From an uncultured Bacteroidales bacterium (GTDB lineage Bacteria; Bacteroidota; Bacteroidia; Bacteroidales; Marinilabiliaceae): a DNA stretch of 51,318 bases. Positions 23,025 through 32,277 of the stretch are shown here, in pieces; positions within the stretch are counted from its first letter, which is position 1, and every line of letters starts with the position of its first letter. The stretch spans positions 1-51,318 of the forward strand of contig CAKVCS010000001.1 in the NCBI GenBank assembly GCA_934725785.1. The letters are read 5' to 3'. The notes below the pieces were generated by a model. The model was not told the DNA's origin. It ran no database searches and saw only the letters and a list, made by a program, of their open reading frames with translations. The translations under genes were made by a program, and so were the position numbers.

Positions 23025-24476
23025 CTATCTGCCCAACCTCGTCAATCTCTTTATGTAAGGTTCTATTACACCTTGATATATATCGTCTTTCCTATATCTC
23101 AAAACCATGGAGTACAAGGCTGCCGACACTGTCCCGCCAATGGACAGGCACGCCACGGGCGGGGCCGCAGTGGCCTCGCTCAGCGCGAATGCCGGTGCGC
23201 AGCACAGGGCGGATATCCACAAGTATGGCATGAAGTCACGGCTCTGCTCGCGGTATCCGAGCCCGTATATCCTGCCCGTGCTCCACGTGTTTATCTGCAC
23301 CGCGACCTGCCCATAGGCCACCCGCGACAGGCATATGGCCATCACGCCGAACGGCGCCGCCGCCGCGAGCATGGCCAAGGATATAAGCTTCTTTACCACT
23401 TCAAGCTTGAGAAACAGGCCTGTGCGGCCGTTTATCTGCAGCAGGTTCATGTTTATCTGGTTGATGTGGTCGAACATCACGGCGAACGCGTACACTTGCA
23501 GGTACACCACCGAGCCGGCCCACTTCTCCGTCAGCAGCAGCTCCACCAGGGGTCTCGCCAGCGCCGCCATCAGCATGGTGAGGAACATTATCCCGAGCGA
23601 CGAGGCCTTGACATATTTGCGATACGCCCCTACAAGGGCGGCCCTGTCGTCCTGCAGGCGCGCCAGGATGGGGAACGTCACCCTTTGCAACACGCCCGTC
23701 ACCTGGTAGCTCGGCAGGGTGGCGAACTGCTGCCCGCGGGTGTAATTGCCGAGGTCCGCCGCGGTGTACATCTTGCCTATGGCCATCGTGGCCAGCTGGC
23801 CGTGTATAGTGTTTATCATCGAGGCGGCGAGGAGCTTGCTGCCATAGCCGAACAGGTTTTTGAACGACCTTGACGAGAACTTTAGTTGAGGCCTCCATCT
23901 TGCTGCGACCCAAAGTATTATTGTATTGACAAGAGCCTTGGTCACCGACTGCCACACAAGCGCCCACACGCCGAAGCCCGAGTAAGCCAGGCCCACGCCC
24001 GCCACGCCCGAGAGAAGGGCTGCCGCCGACGACGCCTTTGCCTGGCTCTTGAAGTCCACCGCCACAGTCAGCCTGGCGGTCTGCACAACCCCGAGCGAGT
24101 TTATCAGCAGCGTCAGGGCCAACACGCGGGTCAGCCCCTCAAGCGCCGGAGTCCCGAAGAACGAGGCTATAGCGCCCGCCGAGGCGTAAAGGGCGGCGTA
24201 GCAGGCCAGCCCTACGGCCACGTTGAAATAGAAGGCGGTGGAGTAGTCCGTCTCGTCCCTGTCCTTCTTGCGGATCAGGGCCTTCGAGAAGCCGCTGTCG
24301 ACGATATTCTCCGACACGGCGATGAATATGGCCAGCATCCCCACCATGCCGTAGTCCGACGGCGACAGCTGGCGGGCCAGGACGAACCCGAGCACCAGCT
24401 GTATGCCCTGCGTGGCGATGCGCTCCGCGAGGCTCCATTTCACCCCGCGGGCCGTGTCCTCCCTCACGTCGCCCAC
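23025..24476 (-). CDS. Wzx-type polysaccharide flippase (MOP superfamily)
   Basis: The 483-residue integral membrane protein has about 12-14 hydrophobic helices and the N-terminal GVKWSLAERIATQGIQLVLG common to O-antigen/teichuronic acid exporters. It would flip undecaprenyl-linked repeat units across the inner membrane. It begins with GTG at 24476, directly abutting the LicD TAG stop, so the two are translationally coupled. No polymerase (Wzy) gene lies in the cluster. Confidence 0.9.
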   Translation of the reverse strand: MGDVREDTARGVKWSLAERIATQGIQLVLGFVLARQLSPSDYGMVGMLAIFIAVSENIVDSGFSKALIRKKDRDETDYSTAFYFNVAVGLACYAALYASAGAIASFFGTPALEGLTRVLALTLLINSLGVVQTARLTVAVDFKSQAKASSAAALLSGVAGVGLAYSGFGVWALVWQSVTKALVNTIILWVAARWRPQLKFSSRSFKNLFGYGSKLLAASMINTIHGQLATMAIGKMYTAADLGNYTRGQQFATLPSYQVTGVLQRVTFPILARLQDDRAALVGAYRKYVKASSLGIMFLTMLMAALARPLVELLLTEKWAGSVVYLQVYAFAVMFDHINQINMNLLQINGRTGLFLKLEVVKKLISLAMLAAAAPFGVMAICLSRVAYGQVAVQINTWSTGRIYGLGYREQSRDFMPYLWISALCCAPAFALSEATAAPPVACLSIGGTVSAALYSMVLRYRKDDIYQGVIEPYIKRLTRLGR

Positions 24477-25352
24477 CTAACGCCAGTAGAATTTATGAGC
24501 CGAGTGGCACGGCAGCCGCTTTTCCACGGGGGGCAGCTGCATATAGTCGCCGTAATACGTCCTGAGGATGGTCTCGTAGCCCTTGGCCACCATCAGCTTG
24601 TGGCCCTCGAAGTCCATGTCCATGTACTCCGAGTACACGCTTGACGGTATGTGCTCTTTGTCCGTGTTGACGATGCAGCTTATCACGCCCATGTGGTGGC
24701 TGCCGCCCGGGCACAGGCCCTTTATGTACTCGTCGGCCTCGGCCACCATCTCCAGCAGGCTCTCGCGCGGGGCGGTCAGCTTCGCCCACGCCAGCTTGAC
24801 CCAGCAGCCGGGGTGGCGTGGGTCGCACTCCGACAGATTGCCCATGGCGTACCGTTTCTTGTGCGTCCGCCAGTACATCTGCTTTATCTTGGCGTTTTTC
24901 AGGTCATACTCGGCCATGTCGTCCGGGACGTTGTCGAGGGGGAACACGTCGACCCACACGCCAACGTCATCGGTCGAGGCCATCGGGCGCCACGGCTCCA
25001 CGATGGTCCGCGTCTTGTCAAACACGTGGCCGTAGAACAGGTAGCTGTTGCCAAGGCATGGCGCCGAGCACGTGTAACGGCCGTTGTCGAACGTCTTGAA
25101 GAAACGCTCGAAATCCGCGCGAGGCATACTTATGTCTATGTCGTCATCCCACGGGATGAAGCCCTTGTGGCGCACCGCGCCCAGCAGCGTGCCTCCGTTG
25201 AGGGTGTAGCGGATGCCGTTCCGCCTGCAGAAGTCGTCTATGTCCAGCAATATGCGCAGGCTCTCCTCCTGCAGCTCTTTCAGCGTCAGCTCTCTCCTGC
25301 GCCCCCCGTCTGCCGTCCGGGCCGCAGCGCGCCCTTCCTTTGTCTCTGCCAT
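24477..25352 (-). CDS. LicD-family phosphotransferase
   Basis: LicD proteins (nucleotidyltransferase fold) transfer phosphocholine or phosphopolyol to surface glycans. The 291-residue protein has NGGTLLGAVRHKGFIPWDDDIDI, the core GGxLLGxxRxxxxIPWDDDID motif with metal-binding aspartates. A cysteine and histidine-rich middle segment follows. It is the first gene of the five-gene cluster 25352-19958 and is coupled to wzx. With IspD/TarI and a TagF-like enzyme downstream, a CDP-polyol donor is more likely than CDP-choline; no choline kinase is seen. Confidence 0.9.
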   Translation of the reverse strand: MAETKEGRAAARTADGGRRRELTLKELQEESLRILLDIDDFCRRNGIRYTLNGGTLLGAVRHKGFIPWDDDIDISMPRADFERFFKTFDNGRYTCSAPCLGNSYLFYGHVFDKTRTIVEPWRPMASTDDVGVWVDVFPLDNVPDDMAEYDLKNAKIKQMYWRTHKKRYAMGNLSECDPRHPGCWVKLAWAKLTAPRESLLEMVAEADEYIKGLCPGGSHHMGVISCIVNTDKEHIPSSVYSEYMDMDFEGHKLMVAKGYETILRTYYGDYMQLPPVEKRLPCHSAHKFYWR

Positions 25353-25421
25353 TTGTATTTGCTTTTGATGCGAGCCCGGGCGTCGCCCTCGGCTCCGTGC
25401 GCTCGCCCGGCGTGAGCCGCC

Positions 25422-25829
25422 TCACGCCACGCTCACCAGCTCTATGTCGAAAATCAGTGTCGACCCGCCCGGGATGCCCGGCTGCGAGTAGCTGCCATAG
25501 CCCGCCTCGGCGGCCACGTAGAGCTCCCACCTGTCGCCGGGCCGCATCTTCACCAGCGCGGCCTGCCAGCCGTCTATCAGGTCGCGGACCCTGAAGGCCG
25601 GGGCCACTGCGTCAGGGTCGGCGCGGCTCGTGTCGAACGTCTTGCCGTCTATCGTCCGGCCCGTGTAGTGGGCTGTCACAATGCTGCCCGGCGTCGGGCA
25701 TGCCCGGCTCGCGTCGCCCTCGGCCAACACCTTGGCGTAGACGCCGGGCGCCACTTTCACCACGCCCTCCTCTTTCGATTTTGCGGCCAGCCACGCGTGG
25801 TTGGCCTTTATGTACTCTTTTCTTGTCAT
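25422..25829 (-). CDS. FKBP-type peptidyl-prolyl cis-trans isomerase
   Basis: The 135-residue protein ends in a compact FKBP domain: VTAHYTGRTIDGKTFDTS, VRDLIDGWQAALVKMRPGDRWELYVAAEAGYG and TLIFDIELVSV contain the usual active-site aromatic and aspartate residues. The first 30 residues are helical and charged, without a signal peptide, so it is probably cytoplasmic. The ATG at 25829 is preferred to the one at 25841 because MTRKEYI resembles family starts, but this is uncertain. It starts 27 bp after the dCache gene stop and may share its transcript. Confidence 0.92.
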   Translation of the reverse strand: MTRKEYIKANHAWLAAKSKEEGVVKVAPGVYAKVLAEGDASRACPTPGSIVTAHYTGRTIDGKTFDTSRADPDAVAPAFRVRDLIDGWQAALVKMRPGDRWELYVAAEAGYGSYSQPGIPGGSTLIFDIELVSVA

Positions 25830-25856
25830 ATCGATTCTCAATCGCGCCGCCCTCTC

Positions 25857-26786
25857 TCACTCTTCGCGCAGGGCGCTCCTCACCGTCACCACCGCCACCA
25901 GCAGCGTCAGCGTCAGCGCCAGGGCGATGCGGCGTATCATGCCGCCGGCGAGGCTCGTCATCTTGTCCTCCGCCACGGCGCTCACCAGCGCCCAGCCGGG
26001 GGTGCCGCCAATGGGCTGGCAGGTGGCGAAATACCGCTTGCCGCTCTCCAGGGTCACGTAGCACGACGATTTCTCCCGCGCCCTCACCGCGCCCGCAATC
26101 TGGGCCACGCCCTCGCTCTTGCCGGCATGGTCGCTCAGCCTGTATTCCAGCAGCAGGCCCTTGTCCGCGGCGCCAATGACGTACGTCCGCTCGTCGACGA
26201 CCCACATTATCCTCTCGTCGCCGTCGTTGCCGTCCGTCACCATGCCCGACAGGATGTCGAGGCTGATGTTCGACGCCAGGCAGCCCTTAGGCCCCTCGCC
26301 CTCGGCGTGAATCGGCACGGCGAGGGTGTACTTCTTCTTGCCCGTCATGCGGCTGTAGTCCGGGCTCGTCATCGCGAACGGAGTCCCGCCGGCCATCACG
26401 TCGCGGAAGTACTTGCGGTCGCTCAGGTTGCGCCCCTCCACGCGCCCCAGGCCGGCGAAGTAATAGTCGCCGCTCGGCTCTATCAGCATCAGGTTGGTCA
26501 GCTTCTCGGCCGAGCTGCTGGCCACGTCGCTCAGGTAGCCGCTCATGGAGTCCCACTTCATGCTTACCACGTCCGGGTGGCGCGCCGCCCACGTCAGCTC
26601 GTCGCGGATGCTCTTCAGGCTGGCCGTAATCTGCCTGGCCGACATCTCGCACAGCTCGCTCTGGTGGGCCTCGGTCACGGCCCGCAGCTCGGCGTTAACC
26701 GCCCCGTAGTTCATCAGACCCGCCGTCAGCATGGCGACAGCGGTGGTGGGCAGCAGGATGGAGAGTATCTTGGCGCTTGTCTTCAT
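25857..26786 (-). CDS. Orphan dCache-domain membrane sensor without output domain
   Basis: The 309-residue protein has a membrane helix near residues 7-28, a 240-residue extracytoplasmic region and a second helix near the C-terminus (IALALTLTLLVAVVTV), with only about 8 residues after it. The middle matches a double Cache sensor: LIEPSGDYYFAG, GRNLSDRKYFRDVMAG, YTLAVPIHAEG and GWALVSAVAED are typical segments. No kinase, GGDEF, HAMP or methyl-accepting domain follows, so any signal must pass through a partner or the gene is a decayed chemoreceptor. A perfect -7 box lies at 26837-26844. Confidence 0.82.
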   Translation of the reverse strand: MKTSAKILSILLPTTAVAMLTAGLMNYGAVNAELRAVTEAHQSELCEMSARQITASLKSIRDELTWAARHPDVVSMKWDSMSGYLSDVASSSAEKLTNLMLIEPSGDYYFAGLGRVEGRNLSDRKYFRDVMAGGTPFAMTSPDYSRMTGKKKYTLAVPIHAEGEGPKGCLASNISLDILSGMVTDGNDGDERIMWVVDERTYVIGAADKGLLLEYRLSDHAGKSEGVAQIAGAVRAREKSSCYVTLESGKRYFATCQPIGGTPGWALVSAVAEDKMTSLAGGMIRRIALALTLTLLVAVVTVRSALREE

Positions 26787-26836
26787 ATGCGTGGCGTCTT
26801 TTTGTGGTGGGGAGGGAGGCGTAGCGCCCCGTCACG

Positions 26837-26844
26837 CAAATATA
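26837..26844 (-). promoter_or_regulatory. -7 box of the dCache gene
   Basis: Minus-strand TATATTTG, a perfect TAnnTTTG, 51 bp before the ATG at 26786. No clear -33 element at the usual spacing. Confidence 0.4.
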
Positions 26845-26992
26845 GCGTCTTTTCCGCCCGAATGGAATGCCGCGGCAGCCGTTTGCCGCGTCTTCTTCGG
26901 CGGCGCGCCCGTTTTTCCCCCGCGGCGGCGTCGGGGCGGGGTGATCCGCCGCGGGGTGACCTGCGGGCGCGATGCAGCCGCCTGTGAAAGAT

Positions 26993-27022
26993 TTTGATAG
27001 TGTTTTTTTTTGTATACTTTCG
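26993..27022 (+). promoter_or_regulatory. T9-tract promoter of the Dnd-like island
   Basis: TTTG (26993-26996), an 18-nt spacer holding ATAGTG and nine T (27003-27011), then TACTTTCG (27015-27022), one mismatch from TAnnTTTG. It lies about 80 bp before the first gene. The rest of 26787-27102 is GC-rich at first and turns AT-rich near 26990, the likely left edge of the acquired segment. Confidence 0.6.
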
Positions 27023-27102
27023 TGAAATATAATTTAACGCCACAGGGTGTCGCCAGGTGGCTACGTGTGAGAGGAAAATAAAGGAAGAAGATAATTAGTG
27101 CC

Positions 27103-27960
27103 ATGGAGGCAAACAGCGGTATAAAATGCACATTCTCTGGTCATGAAACTTTTACCTGTAAGTCAATATGGCTGAAGAAAGGCTATGACTTTGTAAAGGA
27201 TGGTCACTCTTTTAGCGATGAGGAGGCTGTGGTTGTTTTGGGAGTGGGCAAGAATATGGTGAGTTCCATAAGGTATTGGCTCCGCGCTTTTGGGCTCATA
27301 AATCAAAGCGGCGAGTTATTGCCTCTGGCCGACTTCATTTTTGACACCGAAACAGGGCGTGACCCGTTTGTGGAAGATGTGCAGACCCTGTGGCTGTTGC
27401 ATTGGAACTTGATATACAGCAACTACGCCAGTCTCTACAGATATGTTTTCCTAAACTTTCACAAAGAGCGCAAGATGTTCAATAAAGAGAACATCTTCAA
27501 ATTTTTGAGACGCAAGAATGACGAAAAGCCATTCGGCGGGGGCGTTTGGAACGATAATACTATAAGCAAGGACATAGCGATGCTTCTCCGTATGTACGTT
27601 TCTCCAAACGGCAGCCAGAACGATGACTATTGCGCTACGTTGATCGATCTGAATTTGATTAGGAGGGTTGGCAAGGACTCTTATGAGTTCAATTATCCCG
27701 CAAAAGCAAAAATCAGCCCGTTGACATTTCTCTATGCTGTCAACAAAATTTCAAACGGCAGCCAAGTAGTCGAATTTGACAAGCTTTTGGAGCTTGCTCT
27801 TATATTTTGTTTGTCGCAGGGCGAGCTGTATGACATATTCAGCCGGCTTACGGAAATCAATCCAAACATTTCATTTGTCAACTCCGCAGGGGAGCAGTTG
27901 TTCGCCGTCAAACAGGATTTCAACGGGTTTGACATTCTCGACATGTATTATAAATCGTGA
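27103..27960 (+). CDS. DUF4007 family protein
   Basis: The 285-residue protein opens with CTFSGHETFTCKSIWLKKGY, the FSGHETF signature of DUF4007, and VLGVGKNMVSSIRYWLRAFG, which looks like a winged-helix-type DNA-contact segment. Family proteins are about this length. From memory, DUF4007 genes commonly sit beside DndC-like sulfurtransferases in DNA modification gene sets, as here. It is the first gene of the island, and its TGA overlaps the next ATG (TGATG). Codon choice and base composition are visibly more AT-rich than the upstream genes. A role as DNA recognition or regulatory subunit is inference. Confidence 0.82.
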   Translation: MEANSGIKCTFSGHETFTCKSIWLKKGYDFVKDGHSFSDEEAVVVLGVGKNMVSSIRYWLRAFGLINQSGELLPLADFIFDTETGRDPFVEDVQTLWLLHWNLIYSNYASLYRYVFLNFHKERKMFNKENIFKFLRRKNDEKPFGGGVWNDNTISKDIAMLLRMYVSPNGSQNDDYCATLIDLNLIRRVGKDSYEFNYPAKAKISPLTFLYAVNKISNGSQVVEFDKLLELALIFCLSQGELYDIFSRLTEINPNISFVNSAGEQLFAVKQDFNGFDILDMYYKS

Positions 27961-30900
27961 TGACGATGAAGTTCTCAACATCTGTAAACATTGAGCGAGA
28001 CTGCGGCAAGGGGTTTGATTACGTTGTTACAGCCAATGCGAAACAGGCAATTGGCAAAATTGTTAATCAGTTCTCTGTTGGAATCCATTCTTTCTGTTTG
28101 ATTGGCTCCTACGGAACGGGCAAGTCGAGTTTCCTGCTGGCTTTAGAGCAATGTATGCTATGCTCTCGGCCTTTACCGAGCCAACTTATGACCAACAAAG
28201 GGCAGTTCAATGGATTTACCAAGTTCCGATTCATTAACATAGTTGGCGATTATACTCCGCTGGGAGGATTGCTTGATGCGCACTTACGGCATGAAAAGTT
28301 TCAAGGAGGCAATTTTTTCGAGACGCTTGACGGCCTTTACGCCGAATGCCAAAAAGACGACACATTCCTTGTTTTCGTAGTTGACGAATTCGGCAAGGTG
28401 CTTGAATACGCCGCCAAAAATAATCCGGAAAAGGAAATGTACTTTTTGCAGAAATTCTGCGAATATGTCAATGACACAGATAAGAATATCCTTTTCCTTG
28501 CTACTCTCCACCAAGCTTTTAGCGCATACGCTAAAGATTTAAGGCTTGAGCAAAAGCAGGAGTGGGCGAAAGTAAAAGGCCGCATCGCCGACATCGTTTT
28601 TAAGGAGCCTGTCGAGCAGTTGCTAAATCTCGCTGCGACTAAAATCTCGCGGGAGAGGGGGGGGGCGCGGAGTGTGGCCTGTAGACAGCTTTATGAGTTG
28701 GCACTCACGTCCAGGTTCATCAATGATAGCCTCAAGTCTGATGTCGCGCTGGCTCTGTACCCTATGGATATTTTTGCCGCATACGCTCTAACGGAGGCCA
28801 ATCAGCGTTACGGGCAGAATGAGAGAAGTCTGTTTACTTTCTTAGAATCGAGGGGCGAAGGCTCTATCTCTGACTTTTCACCATCTGGCAATACCCTTTT
28901 CAGCCTCGTCAATGTTTATGACTATGTACGTTACAATTTTTATTCATCATTGACCGAGGTAAATGCCGATTCTTCCAAGTGGTCGGCAATTCTTACTGCA
29001 ATTGAGCGTATAGAGGGGCTTCCCCTTGCGGAGGAGGAGGTAAAAACGGCTGTCTCAATTGTCAAGGTTATCGGGATGCTCAACATTTTTGCTTCTTCGG
29101 CGACAAAAATTGATTCCGATTTCCTTGCGTCATATGCCCGGCTTTCGTTGGGAATTAAGGACGTTCTGCCTTTGCTGGGCAAGTTGCAAAGGGCGCAGAT
29201 TGTCCGTTTTGCGAAATATAAATCGAAATATATACTGTTTGAGGGTACTGATGTCGACATTGAGTTTGGGCTTTATATTGCTTCGCTCGAGTGTAAACGT
29301 TCCGATGACTATGTCGACAAACTGAGGCGGTTTTTCCCTCACCACATTCGCCTCGCGAATGCCCATTTATACCGGACCGGAACGCCCCGATATTTCGAGT
29401 ACCAGATATCGGGCGAACCCGTCAACAAGTCGCCTCATGGTGAGACTGACGGCATTGTCAACCTTATCTTTACAAGGGAGGACGAGTTGCCAGCAATCAA
29501 AGCCAGATGCCTTTCAGTCAAAGGTATGGCTGTCGTTTATTGCATTTTTCGAAATGCGCCGGAGGTGACTGACCATGTTTACAACATAGAGAAATTGCAT
29601 TGGGTAAGGGATTATTTCGTCAAGGATGAAAACGACAAGGTGGCGAATAATGAGATAGAAAGCCTTGTTGAATACGAAGAGTCACTGCTGAGCAAGTCAA
29701 TATTCGACAGTCTCTATTCTGACAAGGTCATGTGGGTTTTCAACGGTGAACCCGTTGACGGAATACATTCCCACAAGGACTTGATGAAGTTCATTTCCTT
29801 AGTTTCCGACCGGGTTTACTATTCAACGCCTGTTTTCAGAAATGAGTTGATAAACAGACAACGCCCGAGCGGGACAATGTCGGTTGCACGGCAGAATTAC
29901 CTGAACGCTTTGCTGGAAAACTCCGATAAGCCTGACATCGGATTTGACAAGGGCAAATTTCCGCCGGAAAAGTCAATATATCTCACAATGTTGAGAAGCA
30001 CAGGGATTCACGTCCCTGCGGGCGACTCGTTCACTTTTTGCGAACCATCAGAGCCGTCTTTCAAGGAGCTGTGGAAATGTTGCATGGAGTTTATCAAGTC
30101 AGCCCGGCAGAAGCGGAGAAAAATCAGTGAGCTTGTCACTTTGCTTTCACAAGCTCCGTTCGGAATGAAGAAAGGTTTTATCGATTGGTGGGTTCCGTCT
30201 TTTCTCATAATTAAGAAAAATGATTTTGCGCTCTATAGTGGAGATGCTTATGTGCCGTTCATAAATAAAGATGTTCTTGGTCTGCTCTATCGCAACCCTA
30301 ATGACATATCTGTGAAGTCTTTCAGTGTAGAGGGCGTGAAGCAGGTGTTTTTTCAAAAATATAGGGAGGCTGTGAATCTGGGGAAGTCTGAATTGAACTC
30401 TAATTCATTCGTAGAGACAATTCGTCCTATCTTAACATTCTACAGGCACTTGAACCCTTATGCCCAAAACACAAGAGATATTCCTACCGAGGCCAGGAAA
30501 TTTCGTGACGTCATTTCGCGAGCAACGGATCCCGAGGTGACATTCTTCGATCAGCTGCCCGAAGCCTTGGGTTTCCGACAGGATGTCATGGTGCGCAACC
30601 CGGAGTCGGTTGATAGTTTTGTCTCTGTTTTGCAAAATGCGATCAGGAGTCTGAGGGGCTGTTACGATGATTTTGTTCGCTCGATTGAACGCCATATCCT
30701 CAATGCGCTCAAGGTCAATGAGAATGAGTTTCCCGCATACAAGCCCATTGTCGATGGTCGGTATAAGTCTGTCAAGGCGGAATTGATGCCCAACGATGTA
30801 AGGACTTTCCACTTGCGACTGACCGGAAGCTATGACAATTATAAAGAGTGGGTCGAGTCGATATCCTATGCGGTTCTCAACAAGCCCCTTGAGAAAATCA

Positions 30901-31178
30901 AGGATGCGGAGAAGACGTTCTTGCTCACTTCGTTGACAGACAAACTTTTCCAGCTCGATGATTATGTAGAGATGCACAAAACTGACAACGAGTCTATTGT
31001 CCGTCTGCATATTACTCAAAATAGAGGAGCGGCAATAGCGAAACAAGTGGTTATCCCGAGCCATAACATCAAAGAGGTTGACCGGTTGGAGAAACGGATT
31101 GAAGATGTGCTCTCATCCGACAACGCCATCAATATGGCAGCTCTTATCAATATGATAAAAAGAAAGTGTAATGGATAA
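27960..31178 (+). CDS. Large P-loop ATPase of the Dnd-like module
   Basis: The 1072-residue protein has Walker A GSYGTGKSS (about residues 47-55) and a Walker B-like FLVFVVDEFGKVLEYA (about 138-153), a DE pair typical of STAND/AAA-type ATPases. The remaining 800 residues are mixed alpha/beta with no domain I can name. I see no nuclease motif. ATG at 27960 (TGATG overlap with DUF4007) is taken as the start; a GTG at 27957 and an ATG at 27966 are alternatives. It overlaps the sulfurtransferase gene by 8 bp. Large ATPases accompany phosphorothioation restriction systems (for example DptH); whether this is the same family is undetermined. Confidence 0.8.
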   Translation: MTMKFSTSVNIERDCGKGFDYVVTANAKQAIGKIVNQFSVGIHSFCLIGSYGTGKSSFLLALEQCMLCSRPLPSQLMTNKGQFNGFTKFRFINIVGDYTPLGGLLDAHLRHEKFQGGNFFETLDGLYAECQKDDTFLVFVVDEFGKVLEYAAKNNPEKEMYFLQKFCEYVNDTDKNILFLATLHQAFSAYAKDLRLEQKQEWAKVKGRIADIVFKEPVEQLLNLAATKISRERGGARSVACRQLYELALTSRFINDSLKSDVALALYPMDIFAAYALTEANQRYGQNERSLFTFLESRGEGSISDFSPSGNTLFSLVNVYDYVRYNFYSSLTEVNADSSKWSAILTAIERIEGLPLAEEEVKTAVSIVKVIGMLNIFASSATKIDSDFLASYARLSLGIKDVLPLLGKLQRAQIVRFAKYKSKYILFEGTDVDIEFGLYIASLECKRSDDYVDKLRRFFPHHIRLANAHLYRTGTPRYFEYQISGEPVNKSPHGETDGIVNLIFTREDELPAIKARCLSVKGMAVVYCIFRNAPEVTDHVYNIEKLHWVRDYFVKDENDKVANNEIESLVEYEESLLSKSIFDSLYSDKVMWVFNGEPVDGIHSHKDLMKFISLVSDRVYYSTPVFRNELINRQRPSGTMSVARQNYLNALLENSDKPDIGFDKGKFPPEKSIYLTMLRSTGIHVPAGDSFTFCEPSEPSFKELWKCCMEFIKSARQKRRKISELVTLLSQAPFGMKKGFIDWWVPSFLIIKKNDFALYSGDAYVPFINKDVLGLLYRNPNDISVKSFSVEGVKQVFFQKYREAVNLGKSELNSNSFVETIRPILTFYRHLNPYAQNTRDIPTEARKFRDVISRATDPEVTFFDQLPEALGFRQDVMVRNPESVDSFVSVLQNAIRSLRGCYDDFVRSIERHILNALKVNENEFPAYKPIVDGRYKSVKAELMPNDVRTFHLRLTGSYDNYKEWVESISYAVLNKPLEKIKDAEKTFLLTSLTDKLFQLDDYVEMHKTDNESIVRLHITQNRGAAIAKQVVIPSHNIKEVDRLEKRIEDVLSSDNAINMAALINMIKRKCNG

Positions 31179-32277
31179 GGTAAGGCATGTGCTGGGAATC
31201 TCCGGAGGCAAGGACAGTGCGGCGTTGGCAATATATTTGAAAGACAAATATCCGGCGCTCGGCATAGACTTCTACACTTGTGACACGAAATGCGAATTGG
31301 CGGAAACAGAGCAACTCGTTGAGAGATTGCGTTCTTATTTGGGTAGGATTACGACGCTCCAAGCTGCCAAGGGAAGTCCGGAACCTACGCCTTTCGACCA
31401 TTTCCTGAAGATTAATGGCGGTTTTCTGCCTTCTGTTCAGCAGAGGTGGTGCACACAGAAAATGAAACTTGCGGAGTTCGAAAAGTATGTAGGCGACGAT
31501 CCCGTGGTCTCCTATGTCGGCATACGTGGCGATGAGGACCGAGATGGCTATGTCTCCTCAAAACCTAATATTCAGTCAGTTTTCCCGTTCCGCAGGAACA
31601 TATGGAGCATCGATGTCATAAACAAGGTCTTGAGCAACGATAACATTAGCAAGTTCAGCGAATGCTATCGCTCCGTTGCCGATACCCGGACTTTTGATGA
31701 GGCCAACAAGGTCCTCACCGCCAAGCTTACAAAGGATTTCTTCTACTCTAAGAAGCTCAATGCGTTGCTCGATATTGACATAAGGGCCTTTAATCACGCC
31801 ACTTTCTGCTTCCTTAAGGAATATACCGATTACCCCGTCGGCAGGTTGGATAATTTCCCTCTGCTTGACAATGAGGATGTCCTCTGTAAAGAGGACATTT
31901 TCAGGATATTGGAGGATAGCGGGGTCGGCGTCCCCGCCTATTACAAACTCATAGATTTTGAGGTGGACGGCAAGACGGGGAAATATTGCCGTAGCCGCTC
32001 AGGATGCTATTTCTGCTTTTTTCAGCAGAAGATTGAGTGGGTTTGGCTCTACGAGCAGCATCCCGACCTGTTTAAGAAAGCGATGGAATATGAAAAAGGC
32101 GGCTACTCTTGGATTCAAGACGAACCTCTTGAAAAACTGATCAGGCCTGAGCGTATACGCCAAATTAAGCTTGACCACATCAAGAAGACCGCGGTTCTCG
32201 AGTCAAAGAACAGAAGCAAGTTACTCATCGACCTGTTCGATGACGACGATGTCAACTGCGCCAATTGCTTTATTTAG
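31171..32277 (+). CDS. DndC-like PAPS-reductase-family sulfurtransferase
   Basis: The 368-residue protein has the PP-loop SGGKDSAAL at residues 11-19, as in adenylyl-activating PAPS reductases and in DndC/SspD, which activate the DNA backbone for sulfur insertion. QRWCTQKMKL (about residues 90-99) matches the conserved C-T-x-K segment. Cysteines in CRSRSGCYFC and the C-terminal CANC could bind an iron-sulfur cluster, as in DndC. It overlaps the upstream ATPase gene by 8 bp and abuts the helicase gene. A classical assimilatory CysH is unlikely given the neighbours. The sulfur donor (DndA or IscS) is not in the island. Confidence 0.82.
   Translation: MDKVRHVLGISGGKDSAALAIYLKDKYPALGIDFYTCDTKCELAETEQLVERLRSYLGRITTLQAAKGSPEPTPFDHFLKINGGFLPSVQQRWCTQKMKLAEFEKYVGDDPVVSYVGIRGDEDRDGYVSSKPNIQSVFPFRRNIWSIDVINKVLSNDNISKFSECYRSVADTRTFDEANKVLTAKLTKDFFYSKKLNALLDIDIRAFNHATFCFLKEYTDYPVGRLDNFPLLDNEDVLCKEDIFRILEDSGVGVPAYYKLIDFEVDGKTGKYCRSRSGCYFCFFQQKIEWVWLYEQHPDLFKKAMEYEKGGYSWIQDEPLEKLIRPERIRQIKLDHIKKTAVLESKNRSKLLIDLFDDDDVNCANCFI

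Noticed and set aside
25668..26987. 439-codon plus-strand open frame
   Set aside because: Antisense to FKBP and dCache genes; composition typical of a GC-rich shadow frame.
26787..27102. Duplicate of the tRNA-Leu 3' end at the left edge of the island (att site)
   Set aside because: The last about 25 nt of the tRNA gene have no match in this stretch.
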